Assembly (NCBI GenBank): GCA_935421135.1
Contig: OW285194.1
Location: forward strand, 13,725,376 to 13,789,375
Direction of reading: 5' to 3'
DNA: 64,000 nucleotides
DNA from: Bugulina stolonifera
Lineage: Eukaryota > Bryozoa > Gymnolaemata > Cheilostomatida > Bugulidae
The translations under genes and the position numbers were made by a program. Positions 1 through 10,077 of the stretch are shown in pieces. The notes under the pieces are model-generated. The model was given only the letters and a program-made list of their open reading frames with translations. It did not search any database and was not told the origin of the DNA. How positions within the stretch are numbered: the stretch's first letter is position 1; each line of letters begins with the position of its first letter.

Positions 1-1390
1 AAGAAAGAAAATAACAAGAATAAGTGAGAGAGAACATATGACTTACTTGTAAATCAGAAAAAAAAAAAAAAAAAGATTCTAAATCTACAAATAGATACTA
101 AATCATTCTTACCTATCTCGAAGCCATCTACTCCCCCACATTGTTCAAATAAAGCAATCTCTTCTTCCCCTAGTTCTGTTTCTTTTTCATTCTATAATGT
201 AAATAAAATGTGCAGTGACTAATTAACAAACTACATTAACATAGCTATTTGTAATATATGGTTTTTGAAGAATTTGATGAAAAAACTGGTACTCTAAGTA
301 CTAAGCAAGTCTACTAAAGCCTGTCTATTTACTCACATAAAGAGAAATACATCATCAACATAAGAAAACCAGTTGTAATTTATGTTATATTTTTTCACAT
401 AAGAAAAGAAAAAAAAAGTGTCTTATTGATAAAAATAATACATAAGAAAGAAAGTGCAATACTTATAATAAAAATATCACTAATCTTTAACATCTTAGAC
501 ATGGTAAGAGACTTATAGAATTAGAGAAAATCATACTATGACTAATTAACATCTGGTTTTAAAAAGGAAGTAGTCTCTTTTGACATTCTAGACATGGTAA
601 GAGGCTTATAGTATAAAAAAGTACATCATCATTATGTGTAACTAACATGTACTTCTGCAGAAATGTCAGTAATCTCCTTTGACATCTTAGAAACCCAACA
701 CCATAGTGGATTGAAGGTGTAATGCATGTGTGAACAAATAAGATAATAGACTAACCATTTCTGGAGATGGGATTCTTTTCCTCGAGATTCGTCTTCTGTC
801 TTCCGAGTCGTACGTAATCATATACTTCGTACCTTTTTTTGATGTTTTAATTTTTCTTATATATTTCTTTCTTTGATATTTAGATGTAGAAGCCTGTAAG
901 TATATGTAGAGTAATAAACATATACCAAAGCATAAGTCAAGTAAACGGAACTACTAATGCAACATAGTTACTAAACAAAGAAAATAAGAATGAATAAAAA
1001 TATATAGGAAACATGAGCATAGTGGTAGTGTACAAGTCAAGTATACAAAAATACTAATCCCTATAGTTATTGAGCAAGAGAATAAGAATACTGATAACAA
1101 CTACTTTTAGAATGAATAGCATAGGCAAGTTAAATAACAAGTAATAATATATACTAAAGCCTTAACTGTGTGGATAAAACCACCAACTCACCATAGTCAC
1201 TGGGGAATAGAAACAAGAACAGATAAACAGAACATATGTTAGCAAGAATTAATTTCGAAGTGAATAATCAGTATAAGACAGAAAAAAAACCAAAAATACC
1301 ACCCCTTACTTTTTATGTGTTTTTCAACCAATTGAGTCTTTCTGATGGTAAGCTCCTCCCAAACAGAGAGATAAATTACTCTTGTGTTAG
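1..1390. other. AT-rich stretch without a recognisable gene
   Basis: No exon chain or conserved protein can be read on either strand. It holds degenerate internal repeats: a block containing 'agacatggtaagag' near 500 recurs near 592, and its 'ctttgacatcttaga' part recurs again near 677. A 70-codon open frame at 1236-1448 has no family resemblance, and its end runs into the 80-bp tandem repeat, so I do not call it a gene. Confidence 0.6.
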
Positions 1391-1630
1391 TGCAGATCTA
1401 TTTATTAGAATTAATCAGTTAGTCTTTTTAGCTTCAAGTTCATCCTAAGTAGTGTAATAAATCACTTTGGTGTAGACCTATTTATTAGAATTATTCAGTT
1501 AATCTTTTTAGCAACAAGTTCATCCCAAGTAGTGTAATAAATCACTTTAGTGCAGACCTATTCATTAGAATTATCCAGTTAATCTTTTTAGCAGCAAGTC
1601 CACCCCAAGTATTGTGATAGGCCACTTTAG
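1391..1630. repeat. 80-bp tandem repeat, three copies
   Basis: Units begin at 1391, 1471 and 1551 with 'tgcagatcta', 'tgtagaccta' and 'tgcagaccta', giving an exact period of 80 bp. Each carries 'attagaatta' and a 'gtgtaataaatcacttt'-like segment, diverging most in the third copy. Confidence 0.9.
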
Positions 1631-1684
1631 TACAGTATAGTCTTGGATGTAGAGTATAGGCTACACTTGATAATATACTTCTTT

Positions 1685-2331
1685 GCTAGGATGTACAAGT
1701 ATAGTCAGTACAAGTGGTAATAAACTGTTTTGATACTTATTACCCTACTAGTGGTATAACTACTCATATTGAAAATAAATCTCACCACTTATAAAGTTTC
1801 TAAGCTATGGTCACACTAATTGTAGTATAGACAGAGCAGATCTCTACACACATGCTTTCATGTTGAGAATCAAAACAGTTTAATATATAAGCTTACAAAG
1901 TTTCTAAGCCCTGGACATACCAAAGGAGAATTATACCACTACTAAAATATAATTAGCCCCAATGTTAACTCAAATGAGTAAGTTCATATTAAAATACATA
2001 TTAAAATAGCTAGGATGTACTAGTATAGCCAGTACAAGTGGTAATAAACTGTTTTGATACTTATTACACTACTAGTGGTATAACTACTCATATTGAAAAA
2101 AATCTCACCACATATAAAGCTTCTAAGCTCCGGTCACACAAATTGTAGTATAGACAGATCAGATCTCTACATACTTGCTCTCATGTTGAGAATCAAAACA
2201 GTTTAATACATAAGCTTACAAAGTTTCTAAGCTCTAGTCATACCAAGGGAGTATTATATCACTACTAAAATAGAATTAGTCCCAATGTTAACTCAAATGA
2301 GTAAATTCATACTAAAATACATATTAAAATA
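1685..2331. repeat. 324-bp tandem duplication
   Basis: Two head-to-tail copies, each starting 'gctaggatgtac' (1685 and 2009), period 324 bp and highly similar throughout. The duplication contains no open frame of note. Confidence 0.9.
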
Positions 2332-2519
2332 AGTTTACTCACCATATTAATTGTTGAGTGATGTTTATTCAGAGAAATTAGTAAATATCCACAGAGTTGC
2401 AAGTCTTTACTAGGTGGTTGAGTGGTAATGATAAAAATCCTCTCTCACGCTTGCTTTTATGGAAATCTCTGTCCAATCAGAAGTGATTTGCCTTTTTTTA
2501 GTCTGATTTATTGCATCCC

Positions 2520-3610
2520 GATGTGATTCGATGTAACCCGATGTAACCCGATGTAACCCGATGTAACCCGATGTAACCCGATGTAACCCGATGTAACCCG
2601 ATGTAACCCGATGTGTTTTCGACCTCCCCCGATGTGTTTTCGACCTCCCCCGATGTGATTCGATGTGTCTCGATGTGTTTTCGACCTCCCCCGATGTGAT
2701 TCGATGTGTCCCGATGTGTTTTCGACCTTCCCCGATGTGACCCGATGTAACCCGATGTAACCCGATGTAACCCGATGTGTTTTTTACCTCCCCCGATGTG
2801 TTTTCGACCTCCCCCGATGTGATTCGATGTGTCTCGATGTGTTTTTGACCTTCCCCGATGTAACCCGATGTGTTTTTGACCTCCCCCGATGTGATTCGAT
2901 GTGTCCCGATGTGTTTTCGACCTCCCCCGATGTGATTCGATGTGTTTTCGACCTCCCCCGATGTGATTCGATGTGTTTTCGACCTCCCCCGATGTGATTC
3001 GATGTGTTTTCGACCTCCCCCGATGTGATTCGATGTGTCCCGATGTGTTTTCGACCTCCCCCGATGTGTTTTCGACCTCCCCCGATGTGATTCGATGTGT
3101 TTTCGACCTCCCCCGATGTGATTCGATGTGTTTTCGACCTCCCCCGATGTGATTCGATGTGTCCCGATGTGTTTTCGACCTCCCCCGATGTGTTTTCGAC
3201 CTCCCCCGATGTGATTCGATGTGTTTTCGACCTCCCCCGATGTGATTCGATGTGTTTTCGACCTCCCCCGATGTGATTCGATGTGTTTTCGACCTCCCCC
3301 GATGTGATTCGATGTGTTTTCGGCCTCCCCCGATGTGATTCGATGTGTTTTCGACCTCCTCCGATGTGTTTTCGACCTCCCCCGATGTGATTCGATGTGT
3401 TTTCGACCTCCCCCGATGTGATTCGATGTGTCCCGATGTGTTTTCGACCTCCCCCGATGTGATTCGATGTGTCCCGATGTGTTTTCGACCTCCCCCGATG
3501 TGATTCGATGTGTCCCGATGTGTTTTCGACCTCTCCCGATGTGTTTTCGACCTTTCCCGATGTGTTTCGATGTTTCCCTATGTGTTTTCGATCTTTCCCG
3601 ATGTGATTCG
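2520..3610. repeat. CpG-rich minisatellite built on a 10-bp 'cgatgt' core
   Basis: The left edge (about 2537-2620) is a pure 10-bp array of 'cccgatgtaa'. The rest mixes composite units of about 22, 32 and 42 bp made from 'cccgatgtga', 'ttcgatgtgt' and 'tttcgacctcc'. Nearly every unit has two or more CpGs, unlike the flanks. Several frames stay open for hundreds of codons on the minus strand only because the units lack stops. The products are simple repeats in more than one frame, so this is not treated as coding. It ends about 50 bp upstream of the CCAAT box of the ankyrin gene. Confidence 0.95.
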
Positions 3611-3657
3611 ATGCACTCTGATGTGTTTCCAATGCACTCCAATGTATATGCTGTTAG

Positions 3658-3698
3658 CCAATCAGCTTTATTTGTATCTTTTTATTCACTATATAAAG
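3658..3698 (+). promoter_or_regulatory. CCAAT plus TATA promoter of the ankyrin gene
   Basis: A CCAAT pentamer (3658-3662, inside 'gccaatcagc') lies about 30 bp upstream of a consensus TATA box ('tatataaag', 3690-3698). Transcription would be expected to start around 3720-3730, leaving a 5' UTR of about 55-65 bases before the ATG at 3784. Such a textbook TATA promoter suits an inducible gene. Confidence 0.6.
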
Positions 3699-3783
3699 AG
3701 AGGTGGAAACAGTAGTTTAGTTAACTCTTTCTAGCTCCAGTCTGTTCTTAATAGAAATTAAAGAAGGTTAGCACACAAATAGC

Positions 3784-4088
3784 ATGGAAAGTGGATATGG
3801 ATCAAGCGAGTATAGCAACAAGCTAATGACTCCTATAAACCAAGAGCTGATGAAGGTAACAGTGGAAAGATGTACAGAACAAAGCAAGTATGAGAATAAA
3901 GACTTATTTGAGGGGGTGTCTGAGCTCTTTCTCCAAAAAAGCTTACCTCTAGATTGGCAGAAATGGGATCCTTTAACCGATATTCGTAATAAGCTTAGCA
4001 CACAGTTACTAGAAGAAATTCGTTCTATCTTTTGGGAGCAAGATGGAAAGGATGAAGAGTTGTAAGTTATACATACTTCCAACTATTT

Positions 4089-4122
<34 letters not shown>

Positions 4123-5247
4123 GTATTGTCTTTTATGATCAAAATAAAATATGATAGACAAATTTCCCATATAACTACCTCTCAACTATGTGAAAAACAA
4201 ATATCATGCTAAATGATGTAGTGAGGTACTAGAAGCAGCCCGAGATAGAGATGAGAGAGCCATTGCACTCGCGGTATTTGTTGCGAGGAGTCACAAACAA
4301 CTGAATACAAAGAATGCGAATCGGCAGACATTACTTCACCTAACTGTACAGTCTTATTGTTCGGATTCACTAATTCGTCTCATCATCACAAGGGGAGCGG
4401 ATGGAGCAATAGCCGATGCTTGGGGTTAGTGTTTTATAGCACCAATGTTTGCATGCATTGCTTGTTAAAAAATATAGTATTGCAAAACTTGTAACAATTC
4501 GATACTTATCTATATTGCTAATGTTTATTTGGAAGGTGACACCCCCCTTCACATTGCTGCACGTCTGGGTAGAGCTAAGGTTATTCATGCTCTAACCACA
4601 AGTTTGACCAGAGCAGAAGTAAAGCATCCATACTTCAGAGTTCCTTACAAATCACTTCCCCAAGACAATGTACAGAGCTACAATCATGATGGAAGGAGTG
4701 TAGTCCACCTCATTGTTGAAACAGCGCATAGCAGCAAGCATAGAGAGGCACTAAAAGTACTAAAAAAAAATACTCGGGCTGACTTAGATATGAGGGTAAG
4801 TGAATACATTACAGTGGAATAAAAGTAGAGTAGATCGAATTGATAAGTTAGATGGGGAGTTTAATTCTATTCTCTTGTTTGATATTATAGCGAATGGGAG
4901 ATGGATATGCCCCATCTCACATTGCCATAGAGAATGAAGACTACGAATGTCTACATACATGTCTAAGATTGGGAGCTGATTCTGAAGTTCGTAACTACAA
5001 AAGTGAAACTCCTCAACAACTAGCTCACCTCTACAAATCAGCAGATATGGTAAGGGACCAACAACATAAAGAAGTATAGATTTCTTGCTTTGTCCACCTT
5101 GAGTGATATTCGTCTGAGTAAAAAACTAAAATCATCTTGTAGGTAAGACTGTGTCAAGAGTTTGGAGCTGGAGCATATCAATTAGAGTATGCTGAGACCG
5201 AAGTCGTAAACATTATAGCTCCTACGACTTCTGATGAAGATGAGTAA
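3784..5247 (+). CDS. IkB-like ankyrin-repeat protein
   Basis: Five exons: 3784-4061, 4222-4424, 4536-4795, 4891-5049, 5143-5247. All have GT-AG ends and matching phases, total 1,005 nt, 334 aa, close to the usual IkB length. After an N-terminal region of about 92 residues come ankyrin repeats with clear cores such as 'GDTPLHIAARLGRA' and 'GDGYAPSHIAIENEDYE', and the last repeat ends with 'ETPQQLAHLYKSADM'. The tail is acidic (ends SDEDE), like the PEST-type end of IkB proteins. Residues 2-7 are ESGYGS, matching the spacing of the DSGxxS phosphodegron by which IKK marks IkB for beta-TrCP, with Glu for Asp. The inferred role is cytoplasmic retention of Rel/NF-kB factors. The ankyrin fold is certain, the IkB assignment likely. 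Bcl-3 or another ankyrin protein remains possible. Confidence 0.75.
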
Positions 5248-5259
5248 TAAGTACCTAAA

Positions 5260-5600
5260 CCCCTCTTTTATTTATTCTATTGCTACTATTGTGAAGTTTA
5301 TTTAATATATTACATAATGCTGACTTAACACATGCACACAACCTTTTATTTATTCTATTGCTACCATTGTGAAAAGTTTATCTAATGTATAATATACACT
5401 GTCTTAACACATGTACACAGACTTTCTTGCTAATAACAGATATGACATACTCTTTTAAATATGTGTCTTTTATTCTTTCAATTGTGTTTTAACACGTGTA
5501 CACAATCTTTTATTCATTCTATTGTCACCATTGCGGAAAGTTTATTTAATGTATTATATATGCTGACTTAACACATGCACACGTTTCTTTATTGTCAATA
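5260..5600. repeat. Degenerate repeat of about 80 bp after the ankyrin gene
   Basis: At least three imperfect copies begin with 'cttttatttattctattg' (near 5265, 5343 and 5509) and end with 'acttaacacatgcacac'-like text; a partial copy lies between. The repeats probably overlap the 3' UTR of the ankyrin gene. Confidence 0.75.
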
Positions 5601-5744
5601 CAATGTATATCATAGAACCAACCCTTCTTCCCATCAGTGTATTTATAGCCAAGACTTTACACATTTCTTTATTAACAATGCGATGCACATCATAAACCAT
5701 CCCTTCCGTAGTACTTCTTCTTATCGCTAATGAGAGTTATAGGC

Positions 5745-6095
5745 GAAGAAGCGCAGCCGAATTCGCTCGTTTAGATCACAAGCTTTTCGAGTGGAGGGCT
5801 CGGGAGAAGCGGCGGGCCGCTGCCTAGTCGCTTGGCCCGGTGGATACGGGGCACCGGCGTCGCCTCCACGTGTACGGTCGGCGCCGCACGCAACGTGGGC
5901 GGACGCGGCTTGACCGCCTCAAACGATTGGTCGTTCGGGTGAGTGGGGGTTGCGGGGGGGAGGGTGGGCGGCGGTGGAGGAGGGGTGGCGGTGATGACGG
6001 TGATGGCGGCGGCGGCGGCGGCGGTGGTGGTGGTGGTGGTGGCGGCGGCGGCGGCGGTGGCGGTGGTGGTGGTGGCGGCGGTGGTGGTGGTGGCG

Positions 6096-6126
<31 letters not shown>

Positions 6127-6330
6127 TGGTGAGGGCGGTGGTGGTGGCGGCGGCGACGGCGGTGGTGAGGGCGGCGGTGGCGGCGGCGGCGACGGCGGTG
6201 GCGCGGACGGGACGAGGGCGGTGGCGGGGAGGAGGGAGGAGTGGGAGGTGGGGGAGGGGGAGGGGAGGAGGGTGGGAAGGAGGAAGGGAAGGGGTCGTGG
6301 CCGGGTTCGGGGTCAAGTGTGCAAATGTTT
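5745..6330. other. Isolated very GC-rich block with GGN trinucleotide repeat
   Basis: Composition jumps abruptly from AT-rich to strongly GC-rich at about 5745 and back at about 6330. The left part (5745-5940) is non-repetitive and CpG-dense. The core (about 5995-6210) is an uninterrupted mix of 'ggc' and 'ggt' triplets, followed by G-rich 'gggga' runs to about 6300. Long polyglycine, polyalanine or polyvaline frames arise in every direction, so none is credible as a protein. EcoRI and HindIII sites lie 21 bp apart at the left edge (5759 and 5780). It could be a genuine CpG-island promoter, a G-quadruplex-forming repeat, or a cloning or assembly artefact. Confidence 0.7.
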
Positions 6331-6336
6331 TTTCGA

Positions 6337-6440
6337 CCAATCAGAAGGGGGGATTTTGGGGTGACCTTGGCAAGGTCGTGTGCAAAATTTTTGTGCTCTT
6401 CTGTGATTGGTTGAAATCGGAAATACCGGCTTGTGATTGG
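6337..6440. promoter_or_regulatory. Cluster of CCAAT boxes beside the GC block
   Basis: One forward CCAAT (6337-6341) and two reverse ATTGG copies (6406-6410 and 6436-6440) occur within about 100 bp. The last two sit in a repeated 'tgtgattggttgaaa' context. Another ATTGG lies at 5926-5930 in the GC block. Such clusters are typical of NF-Y-bound promoters, but no first exon can be matched to it. Confidence 0.35.
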
Positions 6441-6606
6441 TTGAAAACAGGGGTCAATGAGTGCGTGTCTGTCTAGAAGTGCACTGACTATACTACTATT
6501 GTCCGCTTTGTAGATGCTCACATTGACCCTTTACATTGTACAGTTGTGTAGTGTGTGAAATATAAAATAGCGTGGGGTATTTGACAAAAAATACATTTTA
6601 TTTTAG

Positions 6607-8455
6607 GCTATTAGACTATTCAATTGATGATGACAAGGTAAGGAAACAGGATTCTTATATTGCTGTTGGAGCAGTGGCCAGAAACAGAATTGGTAGATTC
6701 CTTGCTTGGGATTGGCTACGAGCTAACTGGGACGAACTCAAAGCAAAGTGAGTCTACTTTACTTTCCCATTAGTAAGCACGACCAGTGATATCGAAATCA
6801 AATTCTGTTCTATTCCAACAAGTTACCAAAGGTAACTCCCTATAGAATGATTGCAGTCTTTGTTCCAAGCCTTACATAATAATTGGGGGGTTTGGTTGTT
6901 AAAGTGAGCAGAATTAATTTGCACCGTCACTGTTCCACATCTATTTTGTTGGCGACCGTGCAAAAATTGATCATCTAAGCAGATGAAGTTTACCAGACTC
7001 AAAATAAATTACATTTAGCCAGGGGAACTAATACTAAAAAGCACATATTGTAGGGCTATTGTAGGGCATCAGTTAATGATCAAACCATGAACACTACAGT
7101 CTACAGACCATTAACTAATAAATGCCCATAACATAATGCTGTAATCATAATAACTGCATGAAATATAGTTGCTTACTCAAGTTTGAATTTTACACTTATA
7201 AGTTTACAAAAGGTTTAATTATTTTTAGTCTGCACAATAGCACAGTTGTTAATCAAAAGGAGATACATGTAATTATGCAGTCAGAAAAAATAATATAACA
7301 GTAATAACCACTATAAATTATTATGAGAGTTGTCTACTATTCTCTCCATGATTACTGCAGAGGAGTTGCCTGCTCTCTTTATAGTTACTGCATAGGGATT
7401 AGTGGTGCTTTCCCTGCAGTTACTACTTGGGAATTGTGTTCCTTTCCCTGATAGTTTTTTTAATAGGAACTATCTTCTCTCTTCATGGTTTCTGTGTAGA
7501 AATTGTTTTTTCTACAGCTACTGTATGGCAATTATCTTTTCTTCCCTAGAGTTAGTACATAGAAATGTCTACTAACCCTCCCCTACAATTACTGTGTGGG
7601 ATTCATGTGATATTATATTAAAGGTATGGTGTTGGAATCTTCCTACTCGGTAGATTTGTCTCTGCCACCACAAGCTCATTCTTTACCGAGTTTGACTATC
7701 AGCAGGTACGTTACACTAACTTATATGAGTTACGTTATGCACATGCATTGTGGCCAGGTATCGTTACGTTGCGTTATGTGACCTGTATGCATCCAATTCT
7801 AGTGCTGTTGTTAGGACCTACATGTACATGTAATTATTGCATACTGCTACCACCAAGTTGGTTTGAAATTTCTTAAAAGGTAACCAAGGGTGTCTAAAAG
7901 ACAAGGATCTAGGTCTTCAGCTAGCCTCAGTCACGATCAAATTGCTTTAATAATGCTAGGCATGCTACTGTAAGGCCATTGTGGATTATTAGTTAAAATT
8001 CTACATCTATGAAGAAAAATTAATTTATTGGTTTCTACAAATTGGGACCCAGGCCAAACTGTCCCCAACTGAAGATGGAACTCATCCTTTCCACCCACTA
8101 TCTAATAAAATTAACTAAACTAGACTTGGTTATGGAAGTTGCTCAACTCCAAGCGATTCCGACTTTTCTGTAGAATATCTAACACCATATTATGATATCA
8201 TCTCTGCAATATGCATGTCACATAATCTAGTTATATAATATTATATTATTATGATATACATGTTATGCATATAAGTAAATAAATTTATTCTATTTCTCTG
8301 ATCTGCAGATAGAGGCATTCACAAAGTCTAATGGTGACCTGGGCTCAGCTACACGATCCTTCGCACAAGCCAAGGAGAGAACAAGAAATAACATAAATTA
8401 TTTAAACCAAAATCTTGATAGGCTGAGTGCTTGGCTGAAATCAAATAAACCATAA
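6607..8455 (+). CDS. M1 (APN/ERAP-type) aminopeptidase, C-terminal exons, 5' part missing
   Basis: Three exons, 6607-6747, 7624-7705 and 8309-8455, encode the end of the alpha-helical ERAP1_C domain of gluzincin aminopeptidases. Diagnostic segments are 'KVRKQDSYIAVGAVARN', 'RFLAWDWLRANWDEL', 'SSFFTEFDYQQ' and a final helix with 'RTRNNINYLNQNLDRL', ending NKP-stop, the usual extreme C-terminus of the family. The catalytic region (GxMEN, HExxH) is nowhere in the window. Directly upstream lie the GC block and the ankyrin gene on the same strand. So the 5' exons are either far upstream with the ankyrin gene nested in an intron, lost (a pseudogene fragment), or displaced by misassembly. The preserved frame and splice sites argue that these exons are under constraint. 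Confidence 0.8.
7330..7615. repeat. Degenerate intronic repeat of roughly 35-40 bp
   Basis: A loose motif of the form 'agttactgca.agg.attgtt.ctctctttc' recurs about seven times between aminopeptidase exons with heavy divergence. It is pyrimidine-rich and just upstream of the 7624 acceptor. Confidence 0.5.
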
Positions 8456-9289
8456 ACAGATGATTGTATATTTTAGTAGTACGTGTAGATGGAGAAACAT
8501 TATTGAGAAAATAACTCCACACTTTTTTGTGTTTTCTCTTCTAACACAATTATTGCAAAAACAAAATTAATAATTCATTTCAGTTACAAGTCATTACTAG
8601 TTATATGTTATATGTTATATTGGATAATTATATATTATATTACATAATTATAAAAGTAATCAGCTAATTTACATGAGCTTTATTCATCAGTTAGTACATG
8701 ACTTGAACATTGTAGCACAGTTTTACACTCTTCCAAGGATATCTGCATTTCATTATAATACTTTTGTTATTTTTTATTTTACTTATATAATGCTATGCTG
8801 AAATTCAAACTATATTTAATACGTAATTCTATGGAATGGAAAAGTAACTAATGTGATTATACTCTATTGATTTTACTCTATTATATAAATAATCATATTG
8901 TATGATTGTAACAAACAAATAACAGTTCACTTACAATAGTTTACTTGCAAAACTTGTTTGGCTTTCTTTGTATTCTACAAACTGTAGGCTAGTATCTGTA
9001 CCACAATAATAATAAACGAGAATGCATTAGAAGATGTAACAACTGTAAACTACAGACACCATTACAGCTACGGCAACCACTAGCACCACTATAACCATTA
9101 TGCAACCATTACCACTGTTGCAACCACTTACAGCTTCCAAACTGCGTTGCATTGGGTTTCACTAACCTTTGTCTGCTCTTATCCTGTCAAAGTATCCTTA
9201 TACTGCCTTGCTGTGCTTTGCTTTGTGTGCTAGATTGCATGGCTTCGTATCCAAATGACCCTTGACTGACTCTTGGTAATATTTTAAAG

Positions 9290-10077
9290 GTATGGTGTAG
9301 GAATCAATCTACTTGGTAGCTTTGTACGTTCTACCACCAGCTCATTCTTTACTGAGTTCGACTACCAACAGGTATGTAAATCAACTTCATATTGCATCCC
9401 ATATACATGTAGACCCATATCTTGAATGGCAGCATAGAAATTTTTGACAATTACTCTCCTCCATTTTAATATTGGTAACAAATAAACAGTCTCCAGGGCC
9501 AGAAGCAAAAGTTGCAAAGCTTGATCGTAACGTAGCGTAGCTGCTACGCTAACAATCACTTGAAGAATACCGGAAACTTTTACACAAAGAATTTATCTTT
9601 TTGAACAGTCAGAGACTTGTTTCCCATTCATGAAGATACCAGTCCCTGACTGGGGTTTGAACCTTGGGCCTATACTGCATTTATTCGTCTAGCACATGCT
9701 ATGTGATATTTTCATTGTGCAGCCAATGGTATGATATGACAACTGTGGCTAAACCCCATAAATAGTGCGTACATGTATATTAATAATTACATTTGTGCAC
9801 TCTGTAAGTGGAAGAGAGGAATACAGCTGTAGATTGGTGATGCCTTTTCATCAAAAATTGATTCAGCTCCAGAAACACATTTATTATAAATATCATGAAT
9901 TTATTTATTAAAATTATTATTTTCTAACAGATTGACTCATTTGCTAAGAGCAAAGGTGATCTTGGTACAGCTGCGAGAGCATTCGCACAAGCCAAAGAGA
10001 GAACGAGAAACAACATCAACTATTTAAAGAAAAATCTTGACAGACTGACTAATTGGTTGGACGATAACAAGCCATAG
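9290..10077 (+). CDS. Duplicated alternative terminal exons of the M1 aminopeptidase
   Basis: Exons 9290-9371 and 9931-10077 repeat the two preceding terminal exons. Lengths are identical (82 and 147 nt), the phases are the same, the acceptor context is similar ('ttaaag|gtatgg') and the protein is clearly homologous ('GINLLGSFVRSTTSSFFTEF'; 'RTRNNINYLKKNLDRL'), ending NKP-stop. Differences are mostly conservative: FLLGRFVSAT/NLLGSFVRST, SAWLKSNKP/TNWLDDNKP. The first pair already ends in a stop codon, so the two pairs must be alternatives joined to exon 6607-6747. That would give two C-terminal isoforms, with the choice made by splicing or polyadenylation. A polyadenylation-like AATAAA occurs at 10993. 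Confidence 0.8.

Noticed and set aside
2537..2620. Pure 'cccgatgtaa' array considered as a telomere-like repeat
   Set aside because: The 10-bp unit does not match TTAGGG or known variants, and the array grades into the composite minisatellite.
2410..3642. Minus-strand open frames of 410 and 282 codons
   Set aside because: They translate a minisatellite; different frames of the same array are equally open, and the products are simple repeats with no domain.
5771..6521. Long open frames on both strands rich in Gly, Ala, Val, Thr, Arg and Pro
   Set aside because: They arise from a GGN trinucleotide repeat and GC-rich flanks; all frames are open, so openness carries no evidence of coding.
9627..9665. 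'ctgactggggtttgaacctt' considered as a tRNA or SINE B box
   Set aside because: No matching A box at the right distance and no second copy could be aligned.
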